DNA of 15,761 bases from Phytohabitans sp036906915 (GCF_036906915.1 NZ_JBAKHX010000119.1:1-15761); one strand, 5' to 3'; numbered from the stretch's first letter, positions 1 to 7,540 are shown. The notes: generated by a model from the sequence alone, not told the origin. A program made the numbers and translations.

Positions 1-74
1 GCCGGGCGGGCCGGGCGGGGCGGGCGGGGCGGGGCGGGGCGGGGCGGGCCGGGCGGGCCGGGCGGGGCGGCGGG
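1..74. repeat. G-tract repeat with G-quadruplex potential
   Basis: The window opens with about fifteen runs of three to five G on the plus strand, separated almost only by single or double C. The tract ends three bases before the stop codon of the response regulator, which lies on the opposite strand. The plus strand could therefore form intramolecular G-quadruplexes, while an mRNA of the regulator running past its stop would be C-rich. The tract continues off the left edge, so its full length is unknown. No gene is visible in it. Confidence 0.7.
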
Positions 75-76
75 GG

Positions 77-835
77 TTAGGTCAGGCCGGCGTCGTGGGC
101 CAGCAGGGCTACCTGGACCCGGTTGTTGAGCTCCAGCTTGGTCAGGACGCGGGACATGTGGGCCTTCACTGTCGCCACGCTCATGAAGAGTTCGCCGCTG
201 ATCTCGGCGTTCGACTTGCCCTGCCCGACCGCCAACACCACCTCACGCTCCCGTTCGCTCAGCCGGCCGAGCATCTCGCCCGCGCGTCGCCGCCGGCCGT
301 CGGCGCTGCCGTCGCTGACGTGGGCAATGAGCTGCCGGGTGACCGCCGGCGACAGCATCGGCTCGCCGGACGCGACGCACCGGACGGCGCGGAGGATCTC
401 GGCGGGCGGGGTGTCCTTGAGGAGGAAGCCGCTCGCGCCTGCCCGCAGCGCCCGCAGCACGTACTCGTCGGCGTGGAACGTCGTCAGCACGATGACCTCG
501 GGCGGATCGGGGCGGCGGCGCAGCTGCTCGGTGGCGGCAAGGCCGTCGACCTGCGGCATCCGGATGTCCATCAGCACCACGTCGGGCCGGTGCTGCCGGA
601 CGGCGGCGGCCACCTCGGCCCCGTCGGCCGCCTCGCCGACGAGCGCAAGGTCGTTGGCCCCCCGCAGGATCATCGCAAGTCCCGCCCGCACCAGCGCGTC
701 ATCGTCCACGACGAGCACCCGCACAGGCTCGCCCGCCGGCGATTCTTGGGAAGCCGCGGCATCAGCCACTGCCTGAGGCCGCAGGGTCGGCGAAACCGCG
801 AAGCGGCCCGGACCGGAGGCGTCGGGGCCGCTCAT
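77..835 (-). CDS. NarL/FixJ-family (LuxR-type HTH) response regulator
   Basis: DNA-binding response regulator of a two-component system, acting in the cytoplasm. From the ATG at 835 it has 252 residues: an unusual 38-residue N-terminal tail, a receiver domain with the acidic triad DDD at 44-46, the phospho-acceptor Asp at 90 (VLMDIRMP), Thr at 118/119 and Lys at 140 (LLKD), then a LuxR helix-turn-helix from about 192 to the end (LSEREREV ... VATVKAHMSRVLTKL). The start at 835 is chosen because its ATG overlaps the TGA of the upstream kinase gene as ATGA, a usual sign of translational coupling. An ATG at 859 and a GTG just before RVLVVDDD are alternatives; the GTG would give a normal-length receiver without the tail. 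It is co-transcribed with the kinase and probably acts on the divergent ABC exporter, which is an inference from position. Confidence 0.92.
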   Translation of the reverse strand: MSGPDASGPGRFAVSPTLRPQAVADAAASQESPAGEPVRVLVVDDDALVRAGLAMILRGANDLALVGEAADGAEVAAAVRQHRPDVVLMDIRMPQVDGLAATEQLRRRPDPPEVIVLTTFHADEYVLRALRAGASGFLLKDTPPAEILRAVRCVASGEPMLSPAVTRQLIAHVSDGSADGRRRRAGEMLGRLSEREREVVLAVGQGKSNAEISGELFMSVATVKAHMSRVLTKLELNNRVQVALLAHDAGLT

Positions 836-2091
836 GACGGCCACGGGAGCCAGGCCCACAGGCGGAAGTCGCCGGACTCAGTGCGGCCGTGTTCGAGGCG
901 TCCGCCCGCCAGCGCCGCCCGTTCGGTCAATCCCACCAGCCCGGTGCCGGCACCCGGGATCACCGGCGACAGCGCCCGGCCGACCGGCCACGGGTTGCGC
1001 ACCTCGACGGAGAGCCCCGAGCCGGCCGCTCCCGCCACCACAACGTCCACTGTGGAACCCCCCGCGTGCTTGCGCGCGTTCGTCAGGCCTTCCTGCACGA
1101 TCCGGTACGCGTTGCGCCCCACACCCACGGGCACCGCCGCCAAGTCTGGCACCTCGTCGTCGAGCCGCACGCGCATGCCCGCGCGGCGCGACTCCTCGAT
1201 CAAGCCTGGCAGGTCGGCGAGGGTGGGCTGGGGGCGGTCGGGAGCGTCGTCGGCGCCGCCCTCACGCAGTACGCCAATCACCTCGCGCAGATCCTGCAGC
1301 GCCTGGTGGGCGCTGTCGCGGATGACGCCGGCGGCCTCCGCGATCTCCTGCGGCGGCGCGTCCGGCCGGAACTCCAGCGCGCCCGCGTGCAGGCTCAGCA
1401 GCGAGATGCGGTGCGCCAGCACGTCGTGCATCTCGCGCGCGATGCGCGCGCGCTCCATCTGCTGGGCCTGCGCGACCCGCAGCTGCTGCTCGGACTCGGC
1501 CCGGACGGCGCGCTCGCGCAGCGACAGCACGAGCTGCCGCCGGGCCCGCACGACCATGCCCCAGCCCAGGATCAGCGCGGTGAAGACGACGGCCCAGATC
1601 ATGTCGACCCAGTACGCGCTGGCCCAGTCCGGTCGCAGCAGGGGGAAGATCAGTCCGGATGCCGTGGCGAACGCGCCCGTCGCCACCGCCACGGGAAACC
1701 GCCGGTGCACCGCCACGGTGAAGTACGCGATGACCGCCGCGCCGACGCCGGTCACCGAGTACACGCCGGCGACGGTGATCAGCAGGCAGACCGCAACCGG
1801 CCAGCGCCGCCGCCCCCAGAGCACCAGGCAGCACAGCAACCCCAGGAGGGCGTCGGCCGCGATCGTGCCGTCGGTGACGCCCTGCTCTTCGCTGGCCACC
1901 ATCAGGATCAGCAACATCAAGATCGAAAACAGGAACGCCAGCACGTCGACCGCCCAGTCGCGCACCGTCCGGCGGGCAGGCCGCACGTCGGGGTCGAGCT
2001 CCGCGAGCAGCATGCCCGGCAGGAGGGTCCGATACTCGGGCACCGCACCAGCCATGATCCAAATGGTACGGCCAGCCGCGCGCTCCGGCAT
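832..2091 (-). CDS. DesK/HisKA_3-type sensor histidine kinase
   Basis: Membrane sensor kinase that should phosphorylate the regulator encoded directly downstream. From 2091 it has 419 residues. About six hydrophobic segments lie at 48-65, 79-93, 96-113, 116-128, 131-152 and 161-181. A charged coiled linker follows, then the HisKA_3 dimerisation helix with the phospho-acceptor His at about 222 (REMHDVLAH), and a HATPase domain with the N-box Asn at about 338 (QEGLTNARKHA) and the G-box GAGTGLVGL at about 380-387. The usual DxG motif is replaced by VEVRNPWPVG, as in many actinobacterial members. Start choice: ATG 2091 lies 6 nt after a TACTTT -10-like box, which would suit a leaderless mRNA; ATG 2055 (407 residues) is an alternative, and neither has a clear ribosome-binding site. 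The frame stays open far upstream across the ABC genes, but that part is antisense to them. The signal sensed is unknown. Confidence 0.9.
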   Translation of the reverse strand: MPERAAGRTIWIMAGAVPEYRTLLPGMLLAELDPDVRPARRTVRDWAVDVLAFLFSILMLLILMVASEEQGVTDGTIAADALLGLLCCLVLWGRRRWPVAVCLLITVAGVYSVTGVGAAVIAYFTVAVHRRFPVAVATGAFATASGLIFPLLRPDWASAYWVDMIWAVVFTALILGWGMVVRARRQLVLSLRERAVRAESEQQLRVAQAQQMERARIAREMHDVLAHRISLLSLHAGALEFRPDAPPQEIAEAAGVIRDSAHQALQDLREVIGVLREGGADDAPDRPQPTLADLPGLIEESRRAGMRVRLDDEVPDLAAVPVGVGRNAYRIVQEGLTNARKHAGGSTVDVVVAGAAGSGLSVEVRNPWPVGRALSPVIPGAGTGLVGLTERAALAGGRLEHGRTESGDFRLWAWLPWPS

Positions 2092-2185
2092 CCGACCAAA
2101 GTAGAAGGGCCGGCGTAGACCTTGGTCGCGCGCCGCCGACCTGCGACCGAGGCGACGGTACCCCTGGCGCCCGCACGCTGGACAC
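2092..2185. promoter_or_regulatory. Divergent kinase/ABC promoter region with a dyad
   Basis: This 94-bp spacer separates the sensor kinase (minus) from the ABC exporter (plus). On the minus strand TACTTT (2098-2103) stands 6 nt before the ATG at 2091. An inverted repeat, CTTGGTCGC (2121-2129) and GCGACCGAG (2143-2151), has 9-bp halves with one mismatch and a 13-bp spacer. It is a reasonable candidate operator for the adjacent LuxR-type regulator. No strong Shine-Dalgarno precedes the ABC start at 2186. The assignment rests only on position and symmetry. Confidence 0.4.
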
Positions 2186-3085
2186 ATGATCAGCGTGGAG
2201 CACCTGACGAAGCGGTACGGCGCGCACACAGCCGTCGACGGCGTCACGTTCACCTGTGAGCCCGGCACGGTGACCGGGTTCCTCGGGCCGAACGGCGCCG
2301 GCAAATCCACCACGATGCGGATGATCTGCGGGCTGACCCCGCCGTCCGACGGCTCCGCCACGGTCCGGGGCGTGCCGTACCGGCGGCTGCCGAACCCGGG
2401 CCGGGAGATCGGGGTACTGCTCGACGCGTCCGCCCAGCACCCGGGGCGCACCGGCCGGGAGGTGCTGGCCCTGGCCGCACAGACCATGGGTGTCGACCGC
2501 GGGCGGGTCGGCGAGCTGCTCGACCTCGTCGGGCTGAACGCCACCGCCGCGAAGCGCCGCGTCCGGGCGTACTCGTTGGGCATGCGCCAGCGGCTCGGCA
2601 TCGCCATGGCGATGCTGGGCGACCCGCGGATCCTGATCCTGGACGAGCCGGCGAACGGTCTCGACCCGGAGGGCATCTTCTGGATGCGCGGCGTGCTGCG
2701 CGACTTCGCCGACCGGGGCGGCACGGTGCTGCTCTCGTCGCACCTGCTGCGCGAGGTCGAGGCGGTGGCGGACCGGCTGGTGGTCATCGGGGGTGGCCGG
2801 ATCGTCGCCGCGGGTACCAAGGACGAGCTGCTCGCCAGCTCGGGTGTCCGGGTCCGCGGGCTGGATCCCGACAAGCTCGAATGGGCGCTCACCACCGCGG
2901 GCGTGGCGGTGGCGCGTACCGCTGACGGCGCCCTCGTCGCGCAGGCCGACGCCGAGACGGTCGGCCGGGTCGCGGCGGCGGCCGCGGCCGTACTGCTGGA
3001 GCTACGCCCCGCCGACGGCGGCGGCCTGGAGCAGCTGTTCCTCACCCTGACCGCCGGACAGACCGTCAAGGAGGCCGTGAAATGA
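2186..3085 (+). CDS. ABC transporter ATP-binding protein
   Basis: Cytoplasmic ATPase subunit of an ABC-2-type exporter, 299 residues. It shows Walker A GPNGAGKST (34-42), the signature YSLGMRQR (129-136), Walker B ILILDEP (149-155) and the switch His at 186 (SSHLL). At the Q-loop position it reads GVLLDASAQHPGR, without the usual Gln, which is a common pattern in actinobacterial members of this family. The last 80 or so residues are a C-terminal regulatory extension. Its stop overlaps the ATG of the permease gene as ATGA, so the two subunits are almost certainly translated together. The divergent two-component pair suggests an exporter used in resistance to a cell-envelope-active compound or in envelope stress; the substrate cannot be read from the sequence. 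Confidence 0.93.
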   Translation: MISVEHLTKRYGAHTAVDGVTFTCEPGTVTGFLGPNGAGKSTTMRMICGLTPPSDGSATVRGVPYRRLPNPGREIGVLLDASAQHPGRTGREVLALAAQTMGVDRGRVGELLDLVGLNATAAKRRVRAYSLGMRQRLGIAMAMLGDPRILILDEPANGLDPEGIFWMRGVLRDFADRGGTVLLSSHLLREVEAVADRLVVIGGGRIVAAGTKDELLASSGVRVRGLDPDKLEWALTTAGVAVARTADGALVAQADAETVGRVAAAAAAVLLELRPADGGGLEQLFLTLTAGQTVKEAVK

Positions 3086-3879
3086 GCACCATCGCAGCGC
3101 CGACCAAACCGCCCATGATCGAGCGCCGGGTGGCTGGCGTGAGCCGGCCGGGTATCACCCGGCTCACAGCCGTCGAGCTGCGCAAGATGACCGACACCCG
3201 GGCCGGGTTCTGGCTGCTGGTGACGATCGGGCTCGGGTACGTCGCACTCGCGGTGATCATGCTGTTCGCCGCCGATCCGGCCGACCTGACGTTCCGGAAC
3301 CTCTTCCAGATGATGATGATCCCGTCCGGGGTGCTGCTGCCGGTGCTCGGCATCCTCGCGGTCACCAGCGAGTGGACGCAGCGGACGGCGCTGACCACGT
3401 TCACGCTGGTGCCGGAGCGCAGCCGGGTGGCGGTCGCCAAGCTCCTCGCCGCGATCGCGCTGGCCGTGGCGTCGGTGGCGGTCAGCGTGGCCGTCGCGGC
3501 GGCCGGCAACGTGGTCGGCTCGGCGCTGTTCGACGGCGACGGCGCCTGGAACCTCGGCGGCGCCATCCTCCCGCTCTCCCTGCTCGCCCAGGTGATCAAC
3601 ATCGTGATGGGCGTGGCGTTCGGCATGCTGCTCATGAACTCGGCCCTCGCGATCGTTGTCTACTTCATGCTGCCGACTGTGTGGGGCGTGGTGGGCCAGA
3701 TGGTGAAGGCTCTCCAGACCCCGGCGCAGTGGCTGGACCTGGGCGTAACGATGCAGCCGCTCCTGGAGGGCAGCATGCCCGGCCAGGCGTGGGCCAAGCT
3801 GGCCACGGCCAGCGCCGTGTGGGTGCTGCTGCCGCTGGCCGCCGGCTGGACCCGTCTTCTCAGGCGCGAAGTGTCGTAA
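3082..3879 (+). CDS. ABC-2-type transporter permease
   Basis: Membrane subunit partnering the ATPase encoded just upstream, 265 residues. A cytoplasmic N-terminus (residues 1-41, with the conserved-looking TAVELRKMTDTRAGFW) leads into about six hydrophobic helices at 42-62, 76-96, 119-141, 159-181, 186-206 and 238-256. The segment after helix 2 (TSEWTQRTALTTFTLVPERSR) resembles the coupling region of ABC-2 permeases. The start is supported by an AAGGAG ribosome-binding site at 3068-3073 and the ATGA overlap with the ATPase gene. No separate extracellular binding protein is nearby, which fits export rather than import. Substrate unknown. Confidence 0.88.
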   Translation: MSTIAAPTKPPMIERRVAGVSRPGITRLTAVELRKMTDTRAGFWLLVTIGLGYVALAVIMLFAADPADLTFRNLFQMMMIPSGVLLPVLGILAVTSEWTQRTALTTFTLVPERSRVAVAKLLAAIALAVASVAVSVAVAAAGNVVGSALFDGDGAWNLGGAILPLSLLAQVINIVMGVAFGMLLMNSALAIVVYFMLPTVWGVVGQMVKALQTPAQWLDLGVTMQPLLEGSMPGQAWAKLATASAVWVLLPLAAGWTRLLRREVS

Positions 3880-3893
3880 CTAGTGTGGAGCCT

Positions 3894-4652
3894 ATGAGGC
3901 CTTACACAGCAGACGCGACGGCGTGGCAGGAGAGCTGGGACCGGCAGCAGGAGGCGTACCTGCCGGACCGCGAGGAACGGTTCGCGGCGCTGCTCGACAC
4001 CGTCGACGCCGTCACCGGCGGGTGGGCACCGAAGATCCTCGACCTCGCCGGCGGTACCGGATCGATCTCACTGCGGGCCCTGCGCCGCTTCCCGACAGCG
4101 ACCACGACGGTGCTCGACGTCGACCCGGTGCTGCAGCACATCGCCCGCGCGTCGCTCGACGGCCGGTCGGCCGTCGTGACCGCCGACCTGCGCGGTCCCG
4201 AGTGGACGGCCGCGCTCCCCCACCGCGAGTACGACGCGGTGCTCACCGCCACCGCCCTGCACTGGATCGACGCCGACCGGCTGGCGGCGCTGTACAGGGA
4301 GATCCGCGACGTGCTGCGGCCCGGCGGCGTGTTCGTCAACGCCGACCACATGCCCGACGACGGCCTGCCCGGACTCAACGAGAAGCGGCACGCGCGGTCC
4401 GAGGCGCGGCGGGCGGCCCTGTACGCGGCCGGGGCGGTGCTGTCCTGGGAGGACTGGTGGGCGCACGTCGCCAAGGACCCGACGCTCGGCCCGCTGACCG
4501 CGGACCGCGCGAAGGTCTTCGCCAACCGGCACAGCACCGAGTGGAACCCCCCGGTGTCGTGGCACGTGGACACCCTCCGCACCGCCGGGTACAGCGAGGT
4601 GGGCCTGGTCTGGCGCGGCGGCCCGGACGCCGCGGTCGCCGCCGTCAGGTGA
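3894..4652 (+). CDS. Class I SAM-dependent methyltransferase
   Basis: Small-molecule-type methyltransferase of 252 residues. The Rossmann SAM-binding loop is ILDLAGGTGS (48-57), an acidic residue follows in VLDVDP (75-77) for the SAM ribose, then ADL (97-99) and the motif IV-like stretch YDAVLTATALHWID (113-126). After that come LRPGGVFVNADHMPDD and a helical insertion with Trp-rich EDWWAH, typical of substrate-recognition caps. The ATG at 3894 has a GTGGAG ribosome-binding site at 3885-3890 and lies 14 bases after the permease stop, so it probably forms the third gene of the exporter transcript. It might modify the exported or detoxified compound, but the substrate is unknown. Its last codons overlap the convergent sulfotransferase gene by 8 bases. 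Confidence 0.88.
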   Translation: MRPYTADATAWQESWDRQQEAYLPDREERFAALLDTVDAVTGGWAPKILDLAGGTGSISLRALRRFPTATTTVLDVDPVLQHIARASLDGRSAVVTADLRGPEWTAALPHREYDAVLTATALHWIDADRLAALYREIRDVLRPGGVFVNADHMPDDGLPGLNEKRHARSEARRAALYAAGAVLSWEDWWAHVAKDPTLGPLTADRAKVFANRHSTEWNPPVSWHVDTLRTAGYSEVGLVWRGGPDAAVAAVR

Positions 4653-5607
4653 GGACGCGGTAGCCGTACCGGTGTAGCAGGGGAAACGAGAGCGCCGTGC
4701 AGAGCGCGCGCGGCCCAAGCGGCTGCGCGCGCCGCCACTCCTCGTCCGGGTGGAGCGCGACCGGCCCGATGCGGAACCGGGCCGGATTGCCCGACACGGT
4801 GTGGTTGGCGCCCAGCTCCACGGTGCGGCCATCCACGAACGGGCCGCCGTCCGCCGCCACCCCGGCCCACGCGAGCAGCCCTTCGACGGTGCCGCGCGGG
4901 TCGGCGACGAAGTCCTCGTACCGCAGCCGGTGCCGCCGCCCCGCGTATCCCTGGCGGGCCACCTGCTCGGTGAGCAGGTTCCACGCGAGCCACTTGGTGG
5001 TGCTCTCCGCCGGCCCGTGCTGGTCCATCAGCATCGGCTTGGGCCGGTCGAGCTGCGCCTTCGGGCGCATCCACGAGTACGCGACGGCGCGCGGGTCGCG
5101 GACCATCTGCACCAGGTACGGCTCGACGCCCGCGACGCGGGCCAGCACGGCCGCGCCAGAGGGTAGCTTCGAGGAGTCGACCACCAGCTCGGCGCCGGTC
5201 ACCTCGGCGATGGCCGCGTACAGCCTGCCGACCAGGTCGCGGTACTCGGCCGCCTCGGCGTCCAGCCCGCCGCGAGTCAGCCGCCGCGTGTTCCGCACGC
5301 GGGTGACCCGGTACTGGAGAGCAGCGGTCCGCTTCGGACAGGGCGGCTCGCTGCCGTACGCCACGTGCAGCACCTTGGACCACAGCGGGCACTCGGCCAG
5401 CTTCTCGCCGCACCCGCAGCGCCGCCCCTGCACGAGGCCCCGCCGCCACAGGTAGTACAGCTCACCGGCCGAGAACACGTTCTCGTACGAGCCCAGAATG
5501 TTGTCCACGATGGTCGTACCGCTGCGGCCCCAGCCGGCGATGTAGAGCACTTTCACCACACCTGTCACACCGAGTGAGCGTGGCAAAGGTTTCTGGGTCT
5601 TCTCCAT
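4645..5607 (-). CDS. PAPS-dependent sulfotransferase family protein
   Basis: Predicted sulfotransferase of 320 residues that would move a sulfuryl group from PAPS to an unknown acceptor. The 5'-phosphosulfate loop is GWGRSGTTIVDN (25-36) and the 3'-phosphate loop is VRDPRAVAYS (169-178); VDSSK (143-147) is also typical. A cysteine-rich patch, CGCGEKLAECPLW (64-76), marks the bacterial subfamily with this conserved element. Start: ATG 5607 begins MEKTQKPLPR. A GTG just before KVLYIAGWGRSG would remove about 17 residues and fit the family better, and neither start has a clear ribosome-binding site. The upstream start region is duplicated (see 5589-5634). The gene is convergent with the methyltransferase and divergent from lpd, so it is probably transcribed alone. 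Confidence 0.85.
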   Translation of the reverse strand: MEKTQKPLPRSLGVTGVVKVLYIAGWGRSGTTIVDNILGSYENVFSAGELYYLWRRGLVQGRRCGCGEKLAECPLWSKVLHVAYGSEPPCPKRTAALQYRVTRVRNTRRLTRGGLDAEAAEYRDLVGRLYAAIAEVTGAELVVDSSKLPSGAAVLARVAGVEPYLVQMVRDPRAVAYSWMRPKAQLDRPKPMLMDQHGPAESTTKWLAWNLLTEQVARQGYAGRRHRLRYEDFVADPRGTVEGLLAWAGVAADGGPFVDGRTVELGANHTVSGNPARFRIGPVALHPDEEWRRAQPLGPRALCTALSFPLLHRYGYRVLT

Positions 5608-5634
5608 GAAAGTTTCTGGGTCTTCTCCATGAAA
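5589..5634. repeat. Exact 23-bp tandem duplication over a start region
   Basis: Two identical adjacent 23-bp copies lie at 5589-5611 and 5612-5634, each starting GTTTCTGGGTCT and ending CCATGAAA. The inner copy holds the sulfotransferase ATG (5607-5605 on the minus strand). The outer copy holds a second minus-strand ATG at 5630, in another frame because 23 is not a multiple of three. That second ATG opens a 21-codon reading frame that passes over the sulfotransferase start and stops at 5565-5567. The identical copies suggest a recent slippage or duplication event. Confidence 0.9.
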
Positions 5635-5670
5635 AAGGTCAAGAATGCCTTTGGACGTAGCATCGAGCGC
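5608..5670. promoter_or_regulatory. Divergent sulfotransferase/lpd promoter region
   Basis: Only 63 bp separate the two divergent starts, so both promoters must lie in or near this spacer. On the plus strand TAGCAT (5658-5663) is a -10-like hexamer ending 7 bases before the lpd ATG at 5671, which would suit a leaderless transcript. No convincing -35 box and no Shine-Dalgarno are visible. The 23-bp duplication occupies the left part. Confidence 0.3.
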
Positions 5671-7050
5671 ATGAGTGAGCACTTCAACGTTGTCGTGCTG
5701 GGCGCCGGACCCGGCGGCTACACGGCGGCGGTCCGGTCGGCGCAGCTGGGACTCCGCACAGCGGTCATCGAGGAGCGCTACTGGGGCGGCGTCTGCCTCA
5801 ACGTCGGCTGCATCCCCTCCAAGGCGCTGCTGCGCAACGCCGAGCTGGCACACCTGTTCCACCAGGAGGCGAAGACCTTCGGCATCCAGGGCGAGGTGAC
5901 CTTCGACTACGGCGCGGCGTACCAGCGCAGCCGCAAGGTCGCCGACGGCCGGGTCAAGGGCGTCCACTACCTGATGAAGAAGAACAAGATCGCCCAGTAC
6001 GACGGGCGGGGCACGTTCACCGACGAGCACACGATCCAGGTGGGCGACCAGACGGTGACCTTCGACCACTGCATCATCGCCGCCGGGGCGACCACGCGGC
6101 TGCTGCCGGGCACGTCGATCAGCGACCGGGTGGTGACGTACGAGGAGCAGATCCTCAGCGAAGATCTGCCGGAGAGCGTCGTCATCGCGGGCGCCGGCGC
6201 GATCGGAGTCGAGTTCGGGTACGTGCTGCACAACTACGGCGTCAAGGTCACGATCGTCGAGTTCCTCGACCGGATGGTGCCGTTGGAAGACGCCGAGGTG
6301 TCGGCCGAGCTGGCCCGGCGGTACAAGCGGCTCGGCATCGACGTGCTCACCTCGACCCGCGTCGAGTCGATCGACGAGTCCGGGCCGAAGGTGCGGGTCA
6401 CCGTGTCGCGCGACGGCCAGCAGCAAGTGCTCGAAGCCGACAAGGTGCTCCAGGCGATCGGCTTCCAGCCGCGCGTCGAGGGGTACGGGCTCGACAAGAC
6501 CGGCGTACGCCTCACCGACCGCGGCGCGATCGACATCGACGGGCGCTGCCGCACCAGCGTGCCGCACATCTTCGCGATCGGCGACGTGACCGCCAAGCTG
6601 ATGCTCGCGCACGCGGCCGAGTCGATGGGCATCGTGGCCGCCGAGACGATCGCCGACGCGGAGACCATGGAGTTGGACTACGTGATGATCCCCCGGGCCA
6701 CGTACTGCCAACCGCAGATCGCCAGCTTCGGCTGGACCGAGGAGCAGGCCCGGTCACAGGGCTTCGACGTCCAGGTGGCGAAGTTCCCGTTCACGGCGAA
6801 CGGCAAGGCGCACGGGCTGGGCGACACGGTCGGATTCGTGAAGATCCTCAGCGACGCGAAGTACGGGGAGCTACTGGGCGCCCACCTGATCGGACCGGAC
6901 GTGACCGAGCTGCTGCCGGAGCTGACGCTCGCGCAGCAGTGGGATCTGACGGTGCACGAGGTCGCCCGAAATGTGCACGCGCATCCGACGCTGGGTGAGG
7001 CGGTCAAGGAGGCCGTCCACGGCCTGGCCGGCCACATGATCAACATGTAG
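5671..7050 (+). CDS. lpdA: Dihydrolipoamide dehydrogenase (E3)
   Basis: FAD-dependent disulfide oxidoreductase that reoxidises the dihydrolipoyl groups of 2-oxoacid dehydrogenase complexes, passing electrons to NAD+. From ATG 5671 it has 459 residues, the normal length. It shows the FAD-binding GAGPGGY (11-17), the redox-active disulfide GGVCLNVGCIPSK with Cys42 and Cys47, the NAD-binding GAGAIG (174-179), the second FAD motif IFAIGDVT, and the catalytic His438-Glu443 in HAHPTLGE. An in-frame ATG at 5629 would add 14 residues (MKKVKNAFGR...), but the family begins at MSEHFNVVVLGAGPGG. No lipoyl-domain or E1 gene is adjacent, so it is probably a stand-alone E3 serving several complexes. Transcription probably ends at the hairpin beginning 21 bases after the stop. 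Confidence 0.96.
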   Translation: MSEHFNVVVLGAGPGGYTAAVRSAQLGLRTAVIEERYWGGVCLNVGCIPSKALLRNAELAHLFHQEAKTFGIQGEVTFDYGAAYQRSRKVADGRVKGVHYLMKKNKIAQYDGRGTFTDEHTIQVGDQTVTFDHCIIAAGATTRLLPGTSISDRVVTYEEQILSEDLPESVVIAGAGAIGVEFGYVLHNYGVKVTIVEFLDRMVPLEDAEVSAELARRYKRLGIDVLTSTRVESIDESGPKVRVTVSRDGQQQVLEADKVLQAIGFQPRVEGYGLDKTGVRLTDRGAIDIDGRCRTSVPHIFAIGDVTAKLMLAHAAESMGIVAAETIADAETMELDYVMIPRATYCQPQIASFGWTEEQARSQGFDVQVAKFPFTANGKAHGLGDTVGFVKILSDAKYGELLGAHLIGPDVTELLPELTLAQQWDLTVHEVARNVHAHPTLGEAVKEAVHGLAGHMINM

Positions 7051-7071
7051 TAGCGACGGCCCTCCTCCGCC

Positions 7072-7128
7072 GATCAAGGGCGAATGCACGTGGTTGGATC
7101 TCTTTTCCGCGTGCGTTTGCCCTTGATC
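7072..7128 (+). terminator. Long hairpin downstream of lpd (part of repeat copy 1)
   Basis: Arms of 22 bp (7072-7093 and 7107-7128) enclose a 13-nt loop. The three non-Watson-Crick positions would all be G-U pairs in an RNA read from the plus strand, so lpd read-through RNA would form an unbroken 22-bp stem. There is no U-tract, so if it terminates it does so as a bare-hairpin type. It lies in the convergent gap between lpd and secA2. Termination is inferred from position; the hairpin itself is plain to see. Confidence 0.5.
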
Positions 7129-7147
7129 GATGAGGATGGCCTTGATC
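7072..7147 (+). repeat. 76-bp dispersed repeat, copy 1 (left end of unit 1)
   Basis: The element reads GATCAAGGGC..., a 22-nt arm ending CACGTGG, a 13-nt loop (TTGGATCTCTTTT), the complementary arm ending CCCTTGATC, an 11-nt spacer and a further CCTTGATC. The outermost GATCAAGG box is thus present three times, once direct and twice inverted. Copy 1 carries a few transitions compared with the other copies. A perfect 8-bp stem-loop (GCGGCCCT, TC, AGGGCCGC; 7149-7166) follows at once inside the unit. Confidence 0.92.
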
Positions 7148-7164
7148 GGCGGCCCTTCAGGGCC

Positions 7165-7250
7165 GCACGGCGGGTGCCGCCCGCACGGCGGGTGCCGCCC
7201 GCACGGCGGGTGCCGCCCGCACGGCGGGTGCCGCCCGCACGGCGGGTGCG
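7165..7250. repeat. 18-bp tandem array, about 4.8 copies
   Basis: The unit GCACGGCGGGTGCCGCCC repeats four times exactly from 7165 to 7236, followed by a 14-nt partial copy. Each unit can fold as GGCGG-GTG-CCGCC. Because 18 is a multiple of three, every frame reads as a six-residue repeat (for example RVPPAR), which explains the open frames here; no real gene is supported. It shares a 17-nt core with the 25-bp array at 7641. Confidence 0.93.
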
Positions 7251-7540
7251 TCAATCGCTTCCTGTCGCGGCGGGCCGCCGATGCGGCCGGGGATGCCGCA
7301 ATTTTGGCGAAAGCGTGCCCTGCGCGCGGGCTTGAGGACACCGAAGTCGTCGGAACGCCGCCCGGCCCGCGGCCCGCGCCGGGCTGGTCCGACCATCTGC
7401 CGCGCCTCCGTACGCCACCGGACCTCCACCGACCGACGGGCCTCACCAGCCCTGGCATCGCCTGCCCATCGGACTGCGGCCGGCCCGGCAGCGGGCTACG
7501 ACCTTGACACCCGGCCGCCGCCCTTGACTCAACGGGCGGC

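Noticed and set aside
2092..3069. Long minus-strand extension of the kinase frame across the ABC genes
   Set aside because: It is antisense to a clear ABC ATPase, is rich in Ser/Arg/Pro as shadow frames are, and has no domain pattern; kinase similarity begins only after about 2091.
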